This document shows, piece after piece, positions 29,951 through 41,559 of a stretch of 64,000 bases of DNA. Position 1 is the stretch's first letter. The number at the start of each line of letters is the position of its first letter. The notes under the pieces were generated by a model. That model did no database searches. It saw only the letters and a list, made by a program, of their open reading frames with translations, and was not told the origin of the DNA. This stretch comes from Glebionis coronaria (lineage: Eukaryota > Streptophyta > Magnoliopsida > Asterales > Asteraceae). The stretch covers positions 523,678,618-523,742,617 of the forward strand of contig CM046882.1 in NCBI GenBank assembly GCA_025667525.1, given 5' to 3'. A program made the position numbers and the translations under genes.

Positions 29951-31371
29951 GTTGTTCGTTTTTATGAAAACCTAACTTGTTTCGGTTTACTAATAGATGT
30001 TTCATTAGTTTTATAACCCAACCCAAGTCTTTCCTTAGAATGAATTTGTTTGTTTAACATATCATCAAGAGCACTAGTACCTTTCATGAACTTTTCCAAT
30101 TTAATGGAGGTACTCTTAAGATCTTCATTCTCTTGTCTAAGCTTTTCACATTTTAGACATCATAAATCAACTTCTTTGTTTTTCTCAATCTTAGCTAATT
30201 TATCTCTTAGTTCACTAATCTCATTTTCAAGGTTAGTTCTAGTTGATTTTAGCACTTTGTTCTTTTCAATGAATTTAAGGCTAAGTTTGTGTAAGTTATT
30301 GTATTGGCCTTCTAATTCGATATCATCTTGAGAAGAACTATTATTGCTATAATAATCGGTTTTGGAATGTACCTCTTTAGAAGTGTGATCCATAAGACAT
30401 TTCTCTCTTTGGGTTTGTCATCAACATCTTCACCACTATCGCTCCAGGAACCTCCAACAAATGTCGTGTGGTTCTTGTCGCGTAAAGGCTTAGGACAATC
30501 ACCGATGAAATGATTCAGATCACCACATCTAAATCATTTCCTATCACCTTTATCATCCTTGGTAAAACGGTTTTTGGAGAAGGATTTCTTGTCGTTGCTT
30601 GGTTGCCTCACGTGTTGACCTCGTCTCTTGAAGAACTTCTTGAAGTCTCTAACCACCATGGCATATTCCTCATCATCACTATCCGAGGAGCTTTCATGGT
30701 CACTTTGTGCCTTATTGGCTTTGAGTGCTAGAGACTTTCTTTCACTCTTGGTTTTCACCAATTCTGAGTCCTTCAAAACTATCATCTCATGAACTTTCAA
30801 GTTGCCAATGAGTTCATCGAGTGATAATGTGGTGAGATCCTTTGATTCTTCAATCGCCGTGACTTTGGCTCTCCACTTTGGATGCAACGCCCTAAGAAAC
30901 TTCCTAACATTGTTCTTGCTAGAAAAACCTTCATCAAGTGCTTTTAGACTAGTAATAATAGTGTTAAATCTAGCAAATGCACAATCAATAGTTTCATCTT
31001 CTAAGATGAAAAATTGTTCATAGTGTTGAACAAAAAGATCGAATTTACTTTCTTTGACTTGGATATTACCTTGGTGGGTTACTAAAAGAGTGTTCCAAAT
31101 ATCTTTAGCGGTTTCACACATAAAAATCCTTTCGTACTCTTTCTTAGGTAAAGCGTTATAAATCACCATTTTAGCCTCATTATTTTTAGCAAGTTTCCTT
31201 TTAGTGTCATCATTAGCTTTGTCAAAAGTGACTATCTCTTTACTTTTAGAAACTTCATTATATTGATAAGGCAAAAAATCACCATGGGTAATAACCTGCC
31301 AAAGATCTAAATCTTTTGATTTCACATAAGTCTCAAATCTATTTTTCCAATAAATAAAACTATCGGTTTCA

Positions 31372-32135
31372 TCACCTTTTTTGGCTCCTTCCCGGCCTGG
31401 AAGTTCACTTCTGACGACTAGCTTCTACCGCTAACGCTTGGACTTGGAAGCAAGCTAAAGCTACACTGCCGTTAGCACCCTTTTTAGTACTCCTTGAGCT
31501 AATTTCTTGTGGAGTTCGTCCTTTAAAGCATAGTTCAGTGTTGCAACAGGTGGGTTGTTCAACGAACTTACTCTTAGATCCTTTATTCAGATAACTAGAA
31601 TTTCGATAAAAAGAATTTTATAGTTCACTACAAAAAGGACGGAAAATGAGAATACAATCTAGAAGATCTGGTCGAATGGTCCCAGGTACCTGTAATTGTG
31701 ATCCGTTTGCCAGAACCAAGGGGTTAGCCAAAAAATGGCTCGTGGTAAAGACAAGATATACTTTGATCAGACGTGCTCGAGTGATGCTATAACTTAATAA
31801 CCAAAAAGCTCTGCGTCAAACTTCAACCCCTCCGAGTTGGACACTGAGAACGAGCCCCAACTCCAGAGTCTATAAACTCATCTCCTTCGTCCCTGCCTTC
31901 ACTTGACTTCCTCATGTAGTAACTTGCTATTTTACCTAGGTCAAAACCACGTTAAGGATACCTCTTTATACCCTATTATTATTATAGGCTTAAAGCATGA
32001 GGGAGTAATTGACCCAATTCTAGATCATCTTCTGGAATCGTATAACTGGGGGAACAGGCATACTTGGAGAGCGCAGTACAACGGAGAGTTGTATGCTACG
32101 TTCGGGAAGGATGAATCGCTCCCGAAAAGGAATCT
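31372..32135. other. Foreign 764-bp insert in E2 gag, organelle-like (possible NUMT)
   Basis: Aligning E2 with E4, gag is continuous across 31371/32136 if these 764 bp are removed (ACTATCGGTTTCA | AAAAGAGGTGG). There is no target-site duplication, no terminal repeat and no poly-A. The insert is visibly more GC-balanced than its surroundings (GCTTCCAAGTCCAAGCG, CTTCCCGGCCTGG), in the style of plant mitochondrial spacer DNA. Its longest open frame (31903-32157, plus, 84 aa) is unrecognised. Origin from organelle DNA is inference. Confidence 0.6.
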
Positions 32136-32241
32136 AAAAGAGGTGGTCTTTGCATAGATTGCCCTTCTAGGTACTTGTTGTAATCCATAGATCGATTCAA
32201 GTTTTAAAATACAATATATTTTAAAAAAGCTTGAGCAACCA

Positions 32242-32254
32242 CGCTTTGATACCA
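32242..32254 (-). promoter_or_regulatory. E2 primer binding site (Met-tRNA type)
   Basis: On the minus strand TGGTATCAAAGCG follows the LTR end TTTCTACA by two bases. E4 has TGGTATCAGAGTG at the same place. Confidence 0.8.
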
Positions 32255-32256
32255 AT

Positions 32257-33492
32257 TGTAGAAACTAGAGGGGGGGGGGTTGAATAGTTTCTTAAAATTT
32301 ACTTGTCAAAAGATGGTTTTCAAAAATCCTTTTCAGAAACTTAGACTTGAGTGATTATGTGAAACCTTCTTATACACAATATGAACAAGGTATAGTGCAA
32401 CTAAACTAATAATCAGAAGTATAAAGAATAATGAATGTAAAGAGATAAGGGAAAGAAAGATCAAACCAAACACCAAGGATTTATAGTGGTTCGGCAACGA
32501 AGCTCACTCCTCATCCCTACTCCACTCCTCGAGTACTCCTTACTCAAAAGTTCACTAATCAACAAGCTCCTTAAGGTGGAGAAACCGTACACAACGTTTC
32601 TTATCCAATTTCCGACTCTAAGCTAAAAGTCGGGCCCTAATCTTAGCTAGGACCAATCTACACTAGTATACTTTAAGGACCACGTATAAACCTTAATACA
32701 TACACAACTTCCAAATAGACACAAGTACTTGGATCTTCACAACAATGACACAACAAAGAATAAATAAGATATGATCTTTAATGGATCTTTGAGGTAGACA
32801 CAACACTTCAAGGATGAAAGTGTTCTTCTCTTTGCACTTGGAGAGGAAGAGATGGGAGAAGAAAGATTCACTTCTAAACAAGTAGTAATCAACCAAATGA
32901 CCAAGGATTTGAGTGATTTCAGAAGTATGAAAGAATCTGGAATTATATGTGCAAAAGAGGTGAAAAGAAAATCTGAGAATGGTCCACTATTTATAAGACA
33001 AGGCTCCAACGGTTATATCTGCCCGTGGTTATTTATTGCAGCCCCATGGTTCCTTATAGATAAGGAACCGCATAGACACTTAAGGAACCGCCAGAGTAGA
33101 CTCCGCTCCTTTTTTGTCTTTTAGTGGTATGGTTCGAATCTTGTGATTAAAATATCCTGAAAGGATATTCCAAACCAAGATAGAATATGCCATTTTCAAA
33201 TTTTCAAATATTTAATTTAATAAAACATTTTCTTAAAAATAAAGTTTAATAAAAAATTGTCACACTTAATAAAAAGTGAGTTTTAAGAAAAGATTAAATC
33301 ATTGATCACTTAATTAGGATGAGTACTTGTTTGTACATACCTTAAGTGATAATGGTTGAAATGAAAAATACTTAAACTCAAGAATTCGTTTTTCGTTGTT
33401 TTCGTAAATGCTTGTTTTTACATATTGTCGTAATCAAAACAAAGCGAGACCGAAAAATGCAAGTAACATTTTTAGGCATCATTGCATTAACA
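32257..33492 (-). repeat. E2 5' LTR
   Basis: 1,236 bp, TGTTAATGCAATG..TTTCTACA on the minus strand. It is near-identical to 23609-24825, including the TATA box and palindrome region (here degraded, 33,025-33,110). The G9 run before the end (plus 32,271-32,279) is shared with the C-run in E4's LTR. Confidence 0.92.
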
Positions 33493-33881
33493 ATACTAAA
33501 ATGTGCCATTGAAGCATAAGCATTACATAAGTGAGGAACTTGTTCAATATGAATTTGATCCTGAATATACCCGGTTGGAAACATTGTCTTTAACAATAAT
33601 CTAAATAAATCAAGCTTATGACTTGTGTTTCAATAAGATCGGATTGATCCAAACCTAATCCAATAATGATTATAGGGTAGGGTCAAATCAGGTTGAAAAT
33701 ATTTATTTGGTCAATTCGAATGATAACCCCATATTATTATAGGGCCAGGCAACGTGATATATGATACAACCCTATATTTTTAGAAAGTCATTTCATGTGT
33801 CTTTTTGTCCACATTTGGTAGGCCATTAAGCAATCACAAATTTTTAATTCAAAATAAACCAAATAGACCTAAAAAGGATAC
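33493..33881. other. Host flank between E2 and E3, small unknown frame
   Basis: The minus strand at about 33,497-33,596 reads TMFPTGYIQDQIHIEQVPHL and continues NAYASMAHF without a stop, then breaks at the E2 insertion point. It looks more protein-like than random AT-rich DNA, but I do not recognise it. The rest (33,600-33,881) is AT-rich, with no signal. Confidence 0.35.
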
Positions 33882-35195
33882 TATAGAAACTAGGGGGTTG
33901 AATAGTTTCTCATCGGTTTATCTCCTAATTAAAATTCCTTTCAATTAGGTGAGTGCCAAAACTATCTTTTTCTTGAAAGCTAGTTGCATAATGATTAGGT
34001 TCAATTCTAATGAATTAACAATAAGTAATAAGTGTAATGATATTGAATGTAAGTAATGAGTAAGGAAAGAAACAACCTAGTAGGAAGACACCAAGATTTA
34101 TATTGGTTCGGAAACGAGGCTCTATCCTCGTTCCTACTCCACTCCTCGAGTACACCTTACTCGAGATTTCCACTATATCCAAAAGCTCCCTTCTTGGCGG
34201 AGAAAACCTTACAATGTCGCTTACATATTTTTTGACACTAAGCTAAATGTCGAGACCTAATCTTAGATAGGACCAATCCACACAACGTCGCCCACTTCAC
34301 CATTTTATGACACAAGTTTAGATGTCGAGTTCTAATCCAAAGCTAGAACCAATCTTCACAGCGTTGCCTACTTCACCATTTTCTGACACAAGGCTAGATG
34401 TCGAGTTCTAATCTAAAGTTAGAACCAATATTCACGACTCTTCACTTTGAAGCTAAGTGAGAACTTCACACAACACAACTACACATCACTTTATAGTTTA
34501 GTGAGAACTCACAAGACACAACCACATCACTTTATAGTTTAGTGAGAACTAACATAACTTATTACAACTCAACTAAACATATCCAAGTACACCCACATGT
34601 AGCTTGGATCTACACAACACAAATCTAAGAACACACATATGCAAAGGATTTACACAACTCTAATCCAAGTATTCACACATAGCTTGGATGAACACAACTA
34701 GTCCAAGTATTCACAAATACATTGGATCTACACAAGACACAAATAAATAAATGATGAACATGACTAGATCTTTAAGAGAGGATGATCTTCATCAAGTCTT
34801 CATCTTTAATCACATCACAAGTGTGTGAGTGATCTTCTCTTTGGACAAGGTAAATAAGGAGATCAAGAGGATAATTGTATGATATTGTAAATCTAGCTTA
34901 TGTTTTAGAGAGAGAAAGAGATAGAAACTTAGTGGATTTCACACACTTCTAAAGAGAGAAAAGAAAGAACTATGTGTAAAATTATAATGAAACCACACTC
35001 TCTCCATCTAAAAAGAGGGTTTATACCCAAGCCCATGAGATGGGCTTGGGCTTACAATGGGCCGCCGGCCTACACATGTTGTAGGTTTGGCTTGGCCTTG
35101 TTTGCTTAATATTAAGTTAACTAAACTACGAGCTATTACTTAGACTATTGTTGGAGTGACTGATCATTTCTAGTACGTAAAACGTATTTCCAACA
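33882..35195 (-). repeat. E3 copia 3' LTR (1.3 kb)
   Basis: It starts TGTTGGAAATACGTTTTACG on minus and ends GTTTCTATA (expected TTTCTACA). A TATA-like GGGTATAAACC lies near 35,015-35,025. It contains imperfect tandem repeats: GATGTCGAGTTCTAATC blocks at 34,260-34,430, and a TCCAAGTATTCACA/TTGGATCTACACAA series at 34,580-34,745. The first 50 bp are homologous to the E1 LTR and the rest differs. The PPT (minus CCTTAGGGAGAGAT) is at 35196-35209. Confidence 0.85.
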
Positions 35196-35209
35196 ATCTC
35201 TCCCTAAGG

Positions 35210-38042
35210 GAGATCACTCCAAACAAGGGCGTTACCCAAGTTACAATAATAAAATAAACCTAGCATACTTTGCTTGTCTTGAGCTCGTAGTCTTCATCTT
35301 TCTTTTCTTTTTCTTTTCTGGTGAACATGCTGATGTGATCTTTGATATCAATATTTAGCATTAATCTCGTGCATCCATCACTTGTGATTTTGGCCTCCTC
35401 GTGACCGCATGCCCCACATACTTATACCTTCGTAATTCTTGAAAGCTTTAGAGTTCGATACAGCGGAAGACTTGACTTTTAGGCTTTCTAGAATTAAATG
35501 AAGTATTAAGTGCATAAAGTATAAGCATGCGGGGACGACTTCTTCTCGGATTCCGCAACGCCACCGTCTTCAAATGCAACAACATAAGTAGACACGAACG
35601 AAATGGCTTTGAACATTTCATTCTATTTCGGTAGCATTTTACCTCCGGTCGGTGAAGACCGTTGGACGATATAAATATCGTACTTGTGGCAGGTAGATTT
35701 AATTAAAAATCTCCTTGACAAGATTTCGCGGGTAAACCCGTTCTCTTTACTCGACCGTCCAAAGCTGACTGCGAACGTAAAGAGTGAATCATTTGGATAA
35801 AATTATCCGTATGATTGAAGCCGTCAATTCTGATTCCTGGAACAAGTTTTATTCATTAAAGAATCGCACCATCGTTGCTTTCCAGTTGTCACGAGCTCGA
35901 TTCATATTGAATCTTGCAAGTTACCTACCAAGTGCTGTTTGAGGTTAACACTAGAAGGATTTCCACTCATCACTGTGAACACTATAGAGTGTCACTCTGA
36001 GTGTTCTGGCAAGATCACTAAGATATTGCGTAGAGGCCTGGAACGTGTTTAAGTTCAGCTAAGAATTAAACCACTGTTGCTTTCCAGTTATCACAAGCTT
36101 GATTCATAAAAAATCGCACAAGTCACCTACCATGAGATTTTGAATGTTCGCTCAAGAAGGATTTTCATCTTCATTGTAAATACTTTCGTATTACTCGGAT
36201 GTTCAGGCAAGATCATGAAGATTTTGCGTAGGACTCTTAAGATCTTTCTTACTTTTCACAGTGTGTGAAGAAGCAAGGAAATATGGAAATGTGTCCTAAT
36301 GAGATATTTGATGATCTCAAATGGATCTAGACTCGATCGTACATTTTGTATTTTAGTGATCGGAGGCTGGAGAGGAGTGCCACCATTTCAATACCAATTT
36401 ACTCGGAGTGAATAAATCGATAGATAATGCGTTGTCTCTGTGTGATTAAAACAAATATCTTTTAAGAGACATCTGAGTTAGCTGGAATGGGTTGTGCATT
36501 GCATCACTGGGTCCATGATGTCTTATCTTCAATATCAAGCATCATTTAAAAATGATCTCAATAGCATATGTATTGACCCGGTTTCTGTCTAAGGTTGTAA
36601 GGAGGGCTTCTTTCTTTACACCCTTTATCTTTACAATTCTCTTTCATTCTTCAACCCGTTCAATGCTTACCAATACGTCATAACTAGCACCTTGTTGTGA
36701 TTGTTCCAGTGCTAACTTAAGTACTTGGTCGGCATTCAGCTACGTTTACATTCTTTCCCCATCTTTCCTAAGGACTACTATTTCTAGCTATGGAATGTCC
36801 TTGGGAAGATTCCTCCGGTTTTGGAAGAATCATTGGACTTAACATATACTACCATCCTTATGTCACCACAATCTTCATCTTCGTAAAATAAATGGGTTTA
36901 GGGTAAGTATATGTCACCATGAAATCCATTTTGTTATAGCAAATCCATTTTGCTCCCCTTTAGCATATGCCACGATATTCGAAAACATTTCGCATATGTC
37001 GGGATGAGCCATCACGTTAAGTCAAACCATTTGTGATAATTTCCCATATTAAATCACATTTTCTCCCCCATATTAAAAATATTAACCCAATCGATGTTTT
37101 TAATATCAGTTGATTTAATTAAGTTTTAACAAAGGTTTTGGGAAGAAAAATGCAAGTCCTTTTAATCTTCATGAGACCAATTTGTGAGAAATGATACCGA
37201 TTTGTAACATGATCACCTATTCACCATATTATAATAAATTGACAAGGTTGGACCTGATTGATGAGAACATCATATGATAAGATCAAATGGTTCTTGTCAG
37301 AAAATGTTGGTCGCCTCGTCATGGCTGAAGTCATCTCTTGACACCACATGTACGATTGGTATTTTTGTCTTGACACCAATTTGTGAACTTGGCACTTTTG
37401 GCATCAAAGATTCTGAATGCTTGACAGTTGCTCCCCCTCAATTGCTGACCCGTGTTCTATTGAAAGAGCTGTAGTCGTCGTTTGAGTAGTCACATCGTCG
37501 ATTATGTAGATACCAAATGTAGATAGCTATGGTTGTAGATATGATAGCTTCATAAAAACAAAACTTCTCTTGTTTTAACAAATAAATGCACTGAAGCGTA
37601 CATAGATTTGTGTTAGACCAAGTTATAAAGTAAACTTGATCCCTTACAAGGTTTTACAGTAAACCCTGCCCGAGAAAATTAATTCATGTTGAGAGCCAAA
37701 GCTTTCATAAGAAATACTTGACTTTAATGCGAAAAACGGGTTGCAGTTTGAAATAACTACAAGCCATATAGGCATGTTTTTATGAAAGATTTACAACTTT
37801 TGTACGAACTCTATTTATGGCGCCGTGTCAATATTAATCAACATTTCTAAGGCCGTAAATATTATCGTACCAAAAGGCATGCCTTTGAAAAAAAAAAGTA
37901 AAAATATTTTTGGATTTTTATGAATTTTTCAATTTTTATGGTTTTTATATGGTTTTATATTTTTGTATTTTGCTTTTGTGGATAAAAATATAAACAATAT
38001 ATACGAATGATCACCAAGGATACGGAGAATAGTTTACCACCA
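35210..38042 (-). other. E3 3' non-coding domain homologous to E1
   Basis: The 2.8 kb between RNase H and the polypurine tract has no credible frame. It is the partner of E1 20,471-22,998, including the roughly 198-bp direct duplication and the GGACGGTCGAGTAAAGAGAA core (plus complement at about 35,735-35,790). It carries only one diverged unit of the 151-bp array (about 37,620-37,700). An A/T low-complexity stretch (37,890-37,990) lies next to pol. Confidence 0.75.
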
Positions 38043-41000
38043 CTATTCTTTCGCTTCATCTGCCAGTTCCTTTAGAGTCTCAGGCGAGAAAGTTCTCAAA
38101 CCTAGCTTGTCGGCCAAAAATTCCATTCGAGCGCGATCTAAAGCCTTCGTGAAAATATCCGCCAATTGATACTCAGATCGGACAAAGTAAAGCTCTATTA
38201 CGCCATTTTCCACTTACTCCTTGATAAAGTGGTAGCGAATGTCAATATGCTTCGACCGAGAGAATTGAACATTGTTGCAGCATAAGGCAATTGCACTTTT
38301 GTTCTCGCAGTACATCGGAATTTTATTGAAACCTAGACCATAGTCGGTTAATTGCGATCTCATCCAAAGAATTTGAGCACAACAACCGGACATAACTATG
38401 TATTCTGCTTTCGTACTTGAAATTGCAGCGCTTTTCTGCCTTTTTGATGCCCAACTGATTAGTCGATCTCCTAGTAATTGCAAAGTTCCACTCGTGCTAT
38501 GCCTTGTATCGCAACCCGTGTGATCCGCATCTACATATGCCATTAGTGCAATCGAAGAGTCCTTAGAATACCAAAGTCCTCGATTAATGGTTCCTTTAAG
38601 ATATCGAAAGATCCGTTTAATAGTAGCTAAGTGTAACTTAGTAGGTCGAGTTTGACACCGAGCACACATACATATAGCAAACTGAAGATCAGGTCGACTA
38701 GATGTGATATAAAGAAGAGTACCGATCATTCCACGATAAAGTGTCGGAACAACGGCAACTCCATGTGGATCTGCATCGAGCTTAGTTTGTTCAACCATTG
38801 GAGTATCCCCGGGGTCGCAAGATCCCATCTTATGTTTCTTAAGAGATTCAAGGGCATACTTGGATTGATTGATAAAGATGCCTCTGGGACTCTGAGATAT
38901 CTGAAGACCTAAGAAGAATGATACCTTGCCCATCATTGACATCTTAAACTTGGAAGACATGAGTGTCCCAAACTCATCGGATAAGGTTTGGGTCGAGGCA
39001 GAAAATATAATATCATCAACATATATTTGTACCATAATCATATCTTTACCTCGTTTCTGAATGAACAGCGTGGGATCCACCTTGCCTTTAGCGAAGCCTT
39101 GCGTAATGAGGAATTGTGACAATAGACCATACCATGCGCGTGGAGCTTGCTTCAACCCATAGAGAGCCTTCTTAAGCTTGTACACATGATTAGGATATTT
39201 AGGATTCACAAAACCATCCGGCTATTGAACATAGACCTTTTCCTTGATTTCACCATTGAGAAATGTCGTCTTCACATCAATGTGATAGACGATCATATTC
39301 ATGTAGGCTGCATACGCAAGGAATAGTCTAATAGCTTCCAAACGGGCAATAGGTGCAAAGGATTCCATAAAGTCGATGCCCAATAATTGCTTGTATCTAC
39401 GAGCTACTAGTCGAGCTTTATTCTTCAATATTTCGCCTAACTCGTCGAGTTTCACCTTATAACCCTATTTCAAAGTGACTAATTGCACTTGATCCGGGCA
39501 TGGGACAAGTTCCCATACTTCAAGACGTATAAATTCATTAAGTTCTTCTTGCATAACTTCTATCCAACAGGATTGAGTAAAAGCTTCTTGCCATGTCTTA
39601 GGTTCAACTTCAGTGAGAAAAGCATCAAAATGACAAAACATTGCACTTTCTTGTAACTGACTTCGTGTGGATACCGGACGATTAGGGTCACCAATAATAG
39701 AATCTATAGGATGATCCTTTCTCCACTTGCTGTCATGTTCACGAATCTGTGGATTGGAGTAAACCGTAGTAGGAGCTTCCTCTGAGGTGGACGACCCGGC
39801 TTGATTAGATTCGGAATTGGTACACCAAAGAATGGAAGTTCACGCATTTGAGCGAATTCCAAGTCGTGATCATCATCATCCTCTTCATCATCAATAGGCG
39901 TGACATGAGTAGTTGAAACATGTGTTGGTTGAGAATTACTCGTTGAAGGTATATCTTGACCAATTATAGGTGCAGACGTATCCGATTGTGCTTCGGTTGC
40001 TAGAGGGACAACTTCGGTAACATGAGCTATTACCTTAGGTTCTGGAGCAACAATACTTGGAGGAGTAAATAATTCATCAAAGAACGGTTGAAACAACGTA
40101 TCCTATTCATTCCTAGAAGGTGGTGTAAATGATGATGAAGTAGGGTTGTTTGGGACAAGACCAGACCTAATGTTACTGGGTCCTATTTCATGAAGTGCGG
40201 GTTCAGAGCTGCTTTGCTCAGAAGCCATTGCTGTCAGCTCATCAAAATCAACATTCATAGTTTCGAGGATCTTTCGAGAATTATGGTTGTAGATTCGGTA
40301 TGCCTTCTTTGTGGGTGCATAACCAATGAAGATACCAATATCAGCCTTGGGTTGAAGTTTTCCCAAATTGTCACCATCATTATTTGGATAGCAAAGAGAA
40401 CCAAATACATGAAGATGTGATAAATCTTGTACTTTTCCATGTAGAAGCTCATAAGGTGTTTTACCATGGCGTTTACGAATTAGTGACCGGTTTTGGGTGA
40501 AAACTGTTGTAGATACTGCTTCTGCCCATAAAAACAATGGAGCCTTTGCGTAATTTAACATCGTTCGAGCAGCTTCCATAAGTGTGCGATTTCGCCTTTC
40601 AACGACACGATTTTGTTGTGGAGTGTGAGCAACAGATGTTTCATGAGAAATGCCAACTTCTTCATAATAATCACGCAATATTTGATTCACAAATTCGGTT
40701 CCATTATCTGTACAAATGCGTCGGACAGTAGTGTTGAGACGCACTTGAATCATCTTGAGAAATCCGATGATGAATTTAGGTGCCTCATTTTTTGTTGTAA
40801 GAAATTTCACCCATGTAAACCGAGAGAATCATCCACAATGACGAGGATGTACCTTTTACCACTAAGACTTTCGACACGCATTGGCCCACAAAGATCCATA
40901 TGCAACAGATAAAGTTTCTCTTGGTTGGTGTCTTCAGTCTTGGGTTTGTATGATTTCTTCGTGCTTTTCCCCATTGTACACGCAGAACACAAATGATCCT

Positions 41001-41520
41001 TGTGAAATGTAAGTTTAGGAAGACCACGAACAAGTTTGTTTTTCTACAAATGATTAATAGCGTCAAAGTTAAGATGAGATAACCGTCGATGCCATAACCA
41101 TGACTTAGTCTTCGATGCTTTGGAGAGAAGACATACGGGAGAAGCGGCCATCATGTCTTGTAGAGACAAAGTATACAAATTATTCCCTCTAGTACCTTTC
41201 AATAAATCAACCCCTTCCAAATTACAAATGAAGCAGGTATGCTCTCGAAAAGCAACTTCTAGGTTTGCATCACAAAATTGTCCCACAGAAAATAAGTTGT
41301 AACCGAGACCTTCCACATAATACACTCTTGAAATTATAACATTCCCAATATGATATTCACCGTAACCATTATCTTTGCAATATGATCATTTCCAAATCGA
41401 ACCGTACCAAGAAACTTGCTGACGAAATTTCTGAGCTGAGAGCGATCTCCGGTCATATGCTTGGAGCAACCAGAGTCCAAATACCAGAGAACAATTTGGA
41501 CCACCTGTTTTAAATAACAA
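38043..41520 (-). pseudogene. E3 Copia pol: protease, integrase, RT, RNase H
   Basis: Protease WYLDSGCSKHMTGDRS (about 41,450-41,500), pre-integrase zinc site WLWHRRLSHLNF .. HLCSACTMGK, and integrase residues in HMDLCGPM, CTDNGTEF and NRVVERRN follow in order. RT has [34 protein letters not shown] and [13 protein letters not shown] (about 39,000-39,030). RNase H has [16 protein letters not shown] and [13 protein letters not shown]. The frame ends TAG at 38043-38045. Stops and frameshifts near 40,810, 40,100 and 39,225 break it into pieces. QQNG is QQNR in the integrase E-motif. Confidence 0.88.
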
Positions 41521-41559
41521 CAGTAGACAATGCATTGGAAACTATTGGTTCCGGAGTGT

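Larger units (their letters stand above)
29418..32188 (-). pseudogene. E2 Copia gag (interrupted by a 764-bp insert and a stop)
   Basis: The ATG at 32186-32188 (MDYNKYLEGQ) is separated from the rest by the insert at 31372-32135. The Gag body (30534-31371: [24 protein letters not shown]) is a UBN2-type Copia Gag. TGA at 30534-30536 replaces the first Cys of the CCHC knuckle (next residues FRCGDLNHFIGDCP). A coiled coil (30160-30393: TRTNLENEISELRDKLAKIE) and an SR-rich basic tail follow. The equivalent E4 frame has the knuckle intact, so E2's break is a point mutation. Confidence 0.85.
23609..33492 (-). mobile_element. E2: Ty1/copia (Sirevirus-like) element, minus strand, 9.9 kb
   Basis: Reading on minus: 5' LTR 32257-33492, Met-type primer site, gag with coiled coil, PR-INT-RT-RNase H (the Copia order), a 1.5-kb 3' spacer with an extra ORF, polypurine tract, 3' LTR 23609-24825. 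The flanking 5-mers are ATATT and ATACT, a duplication with one change. The coiled-coil Gag, long 3' spacer with an ORF, and G-rich PPT-like tracts suggest the Sirevirus/Maximus lineage (inference). E4 is a second copy on the opposite strand. Confidence 0.9.
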
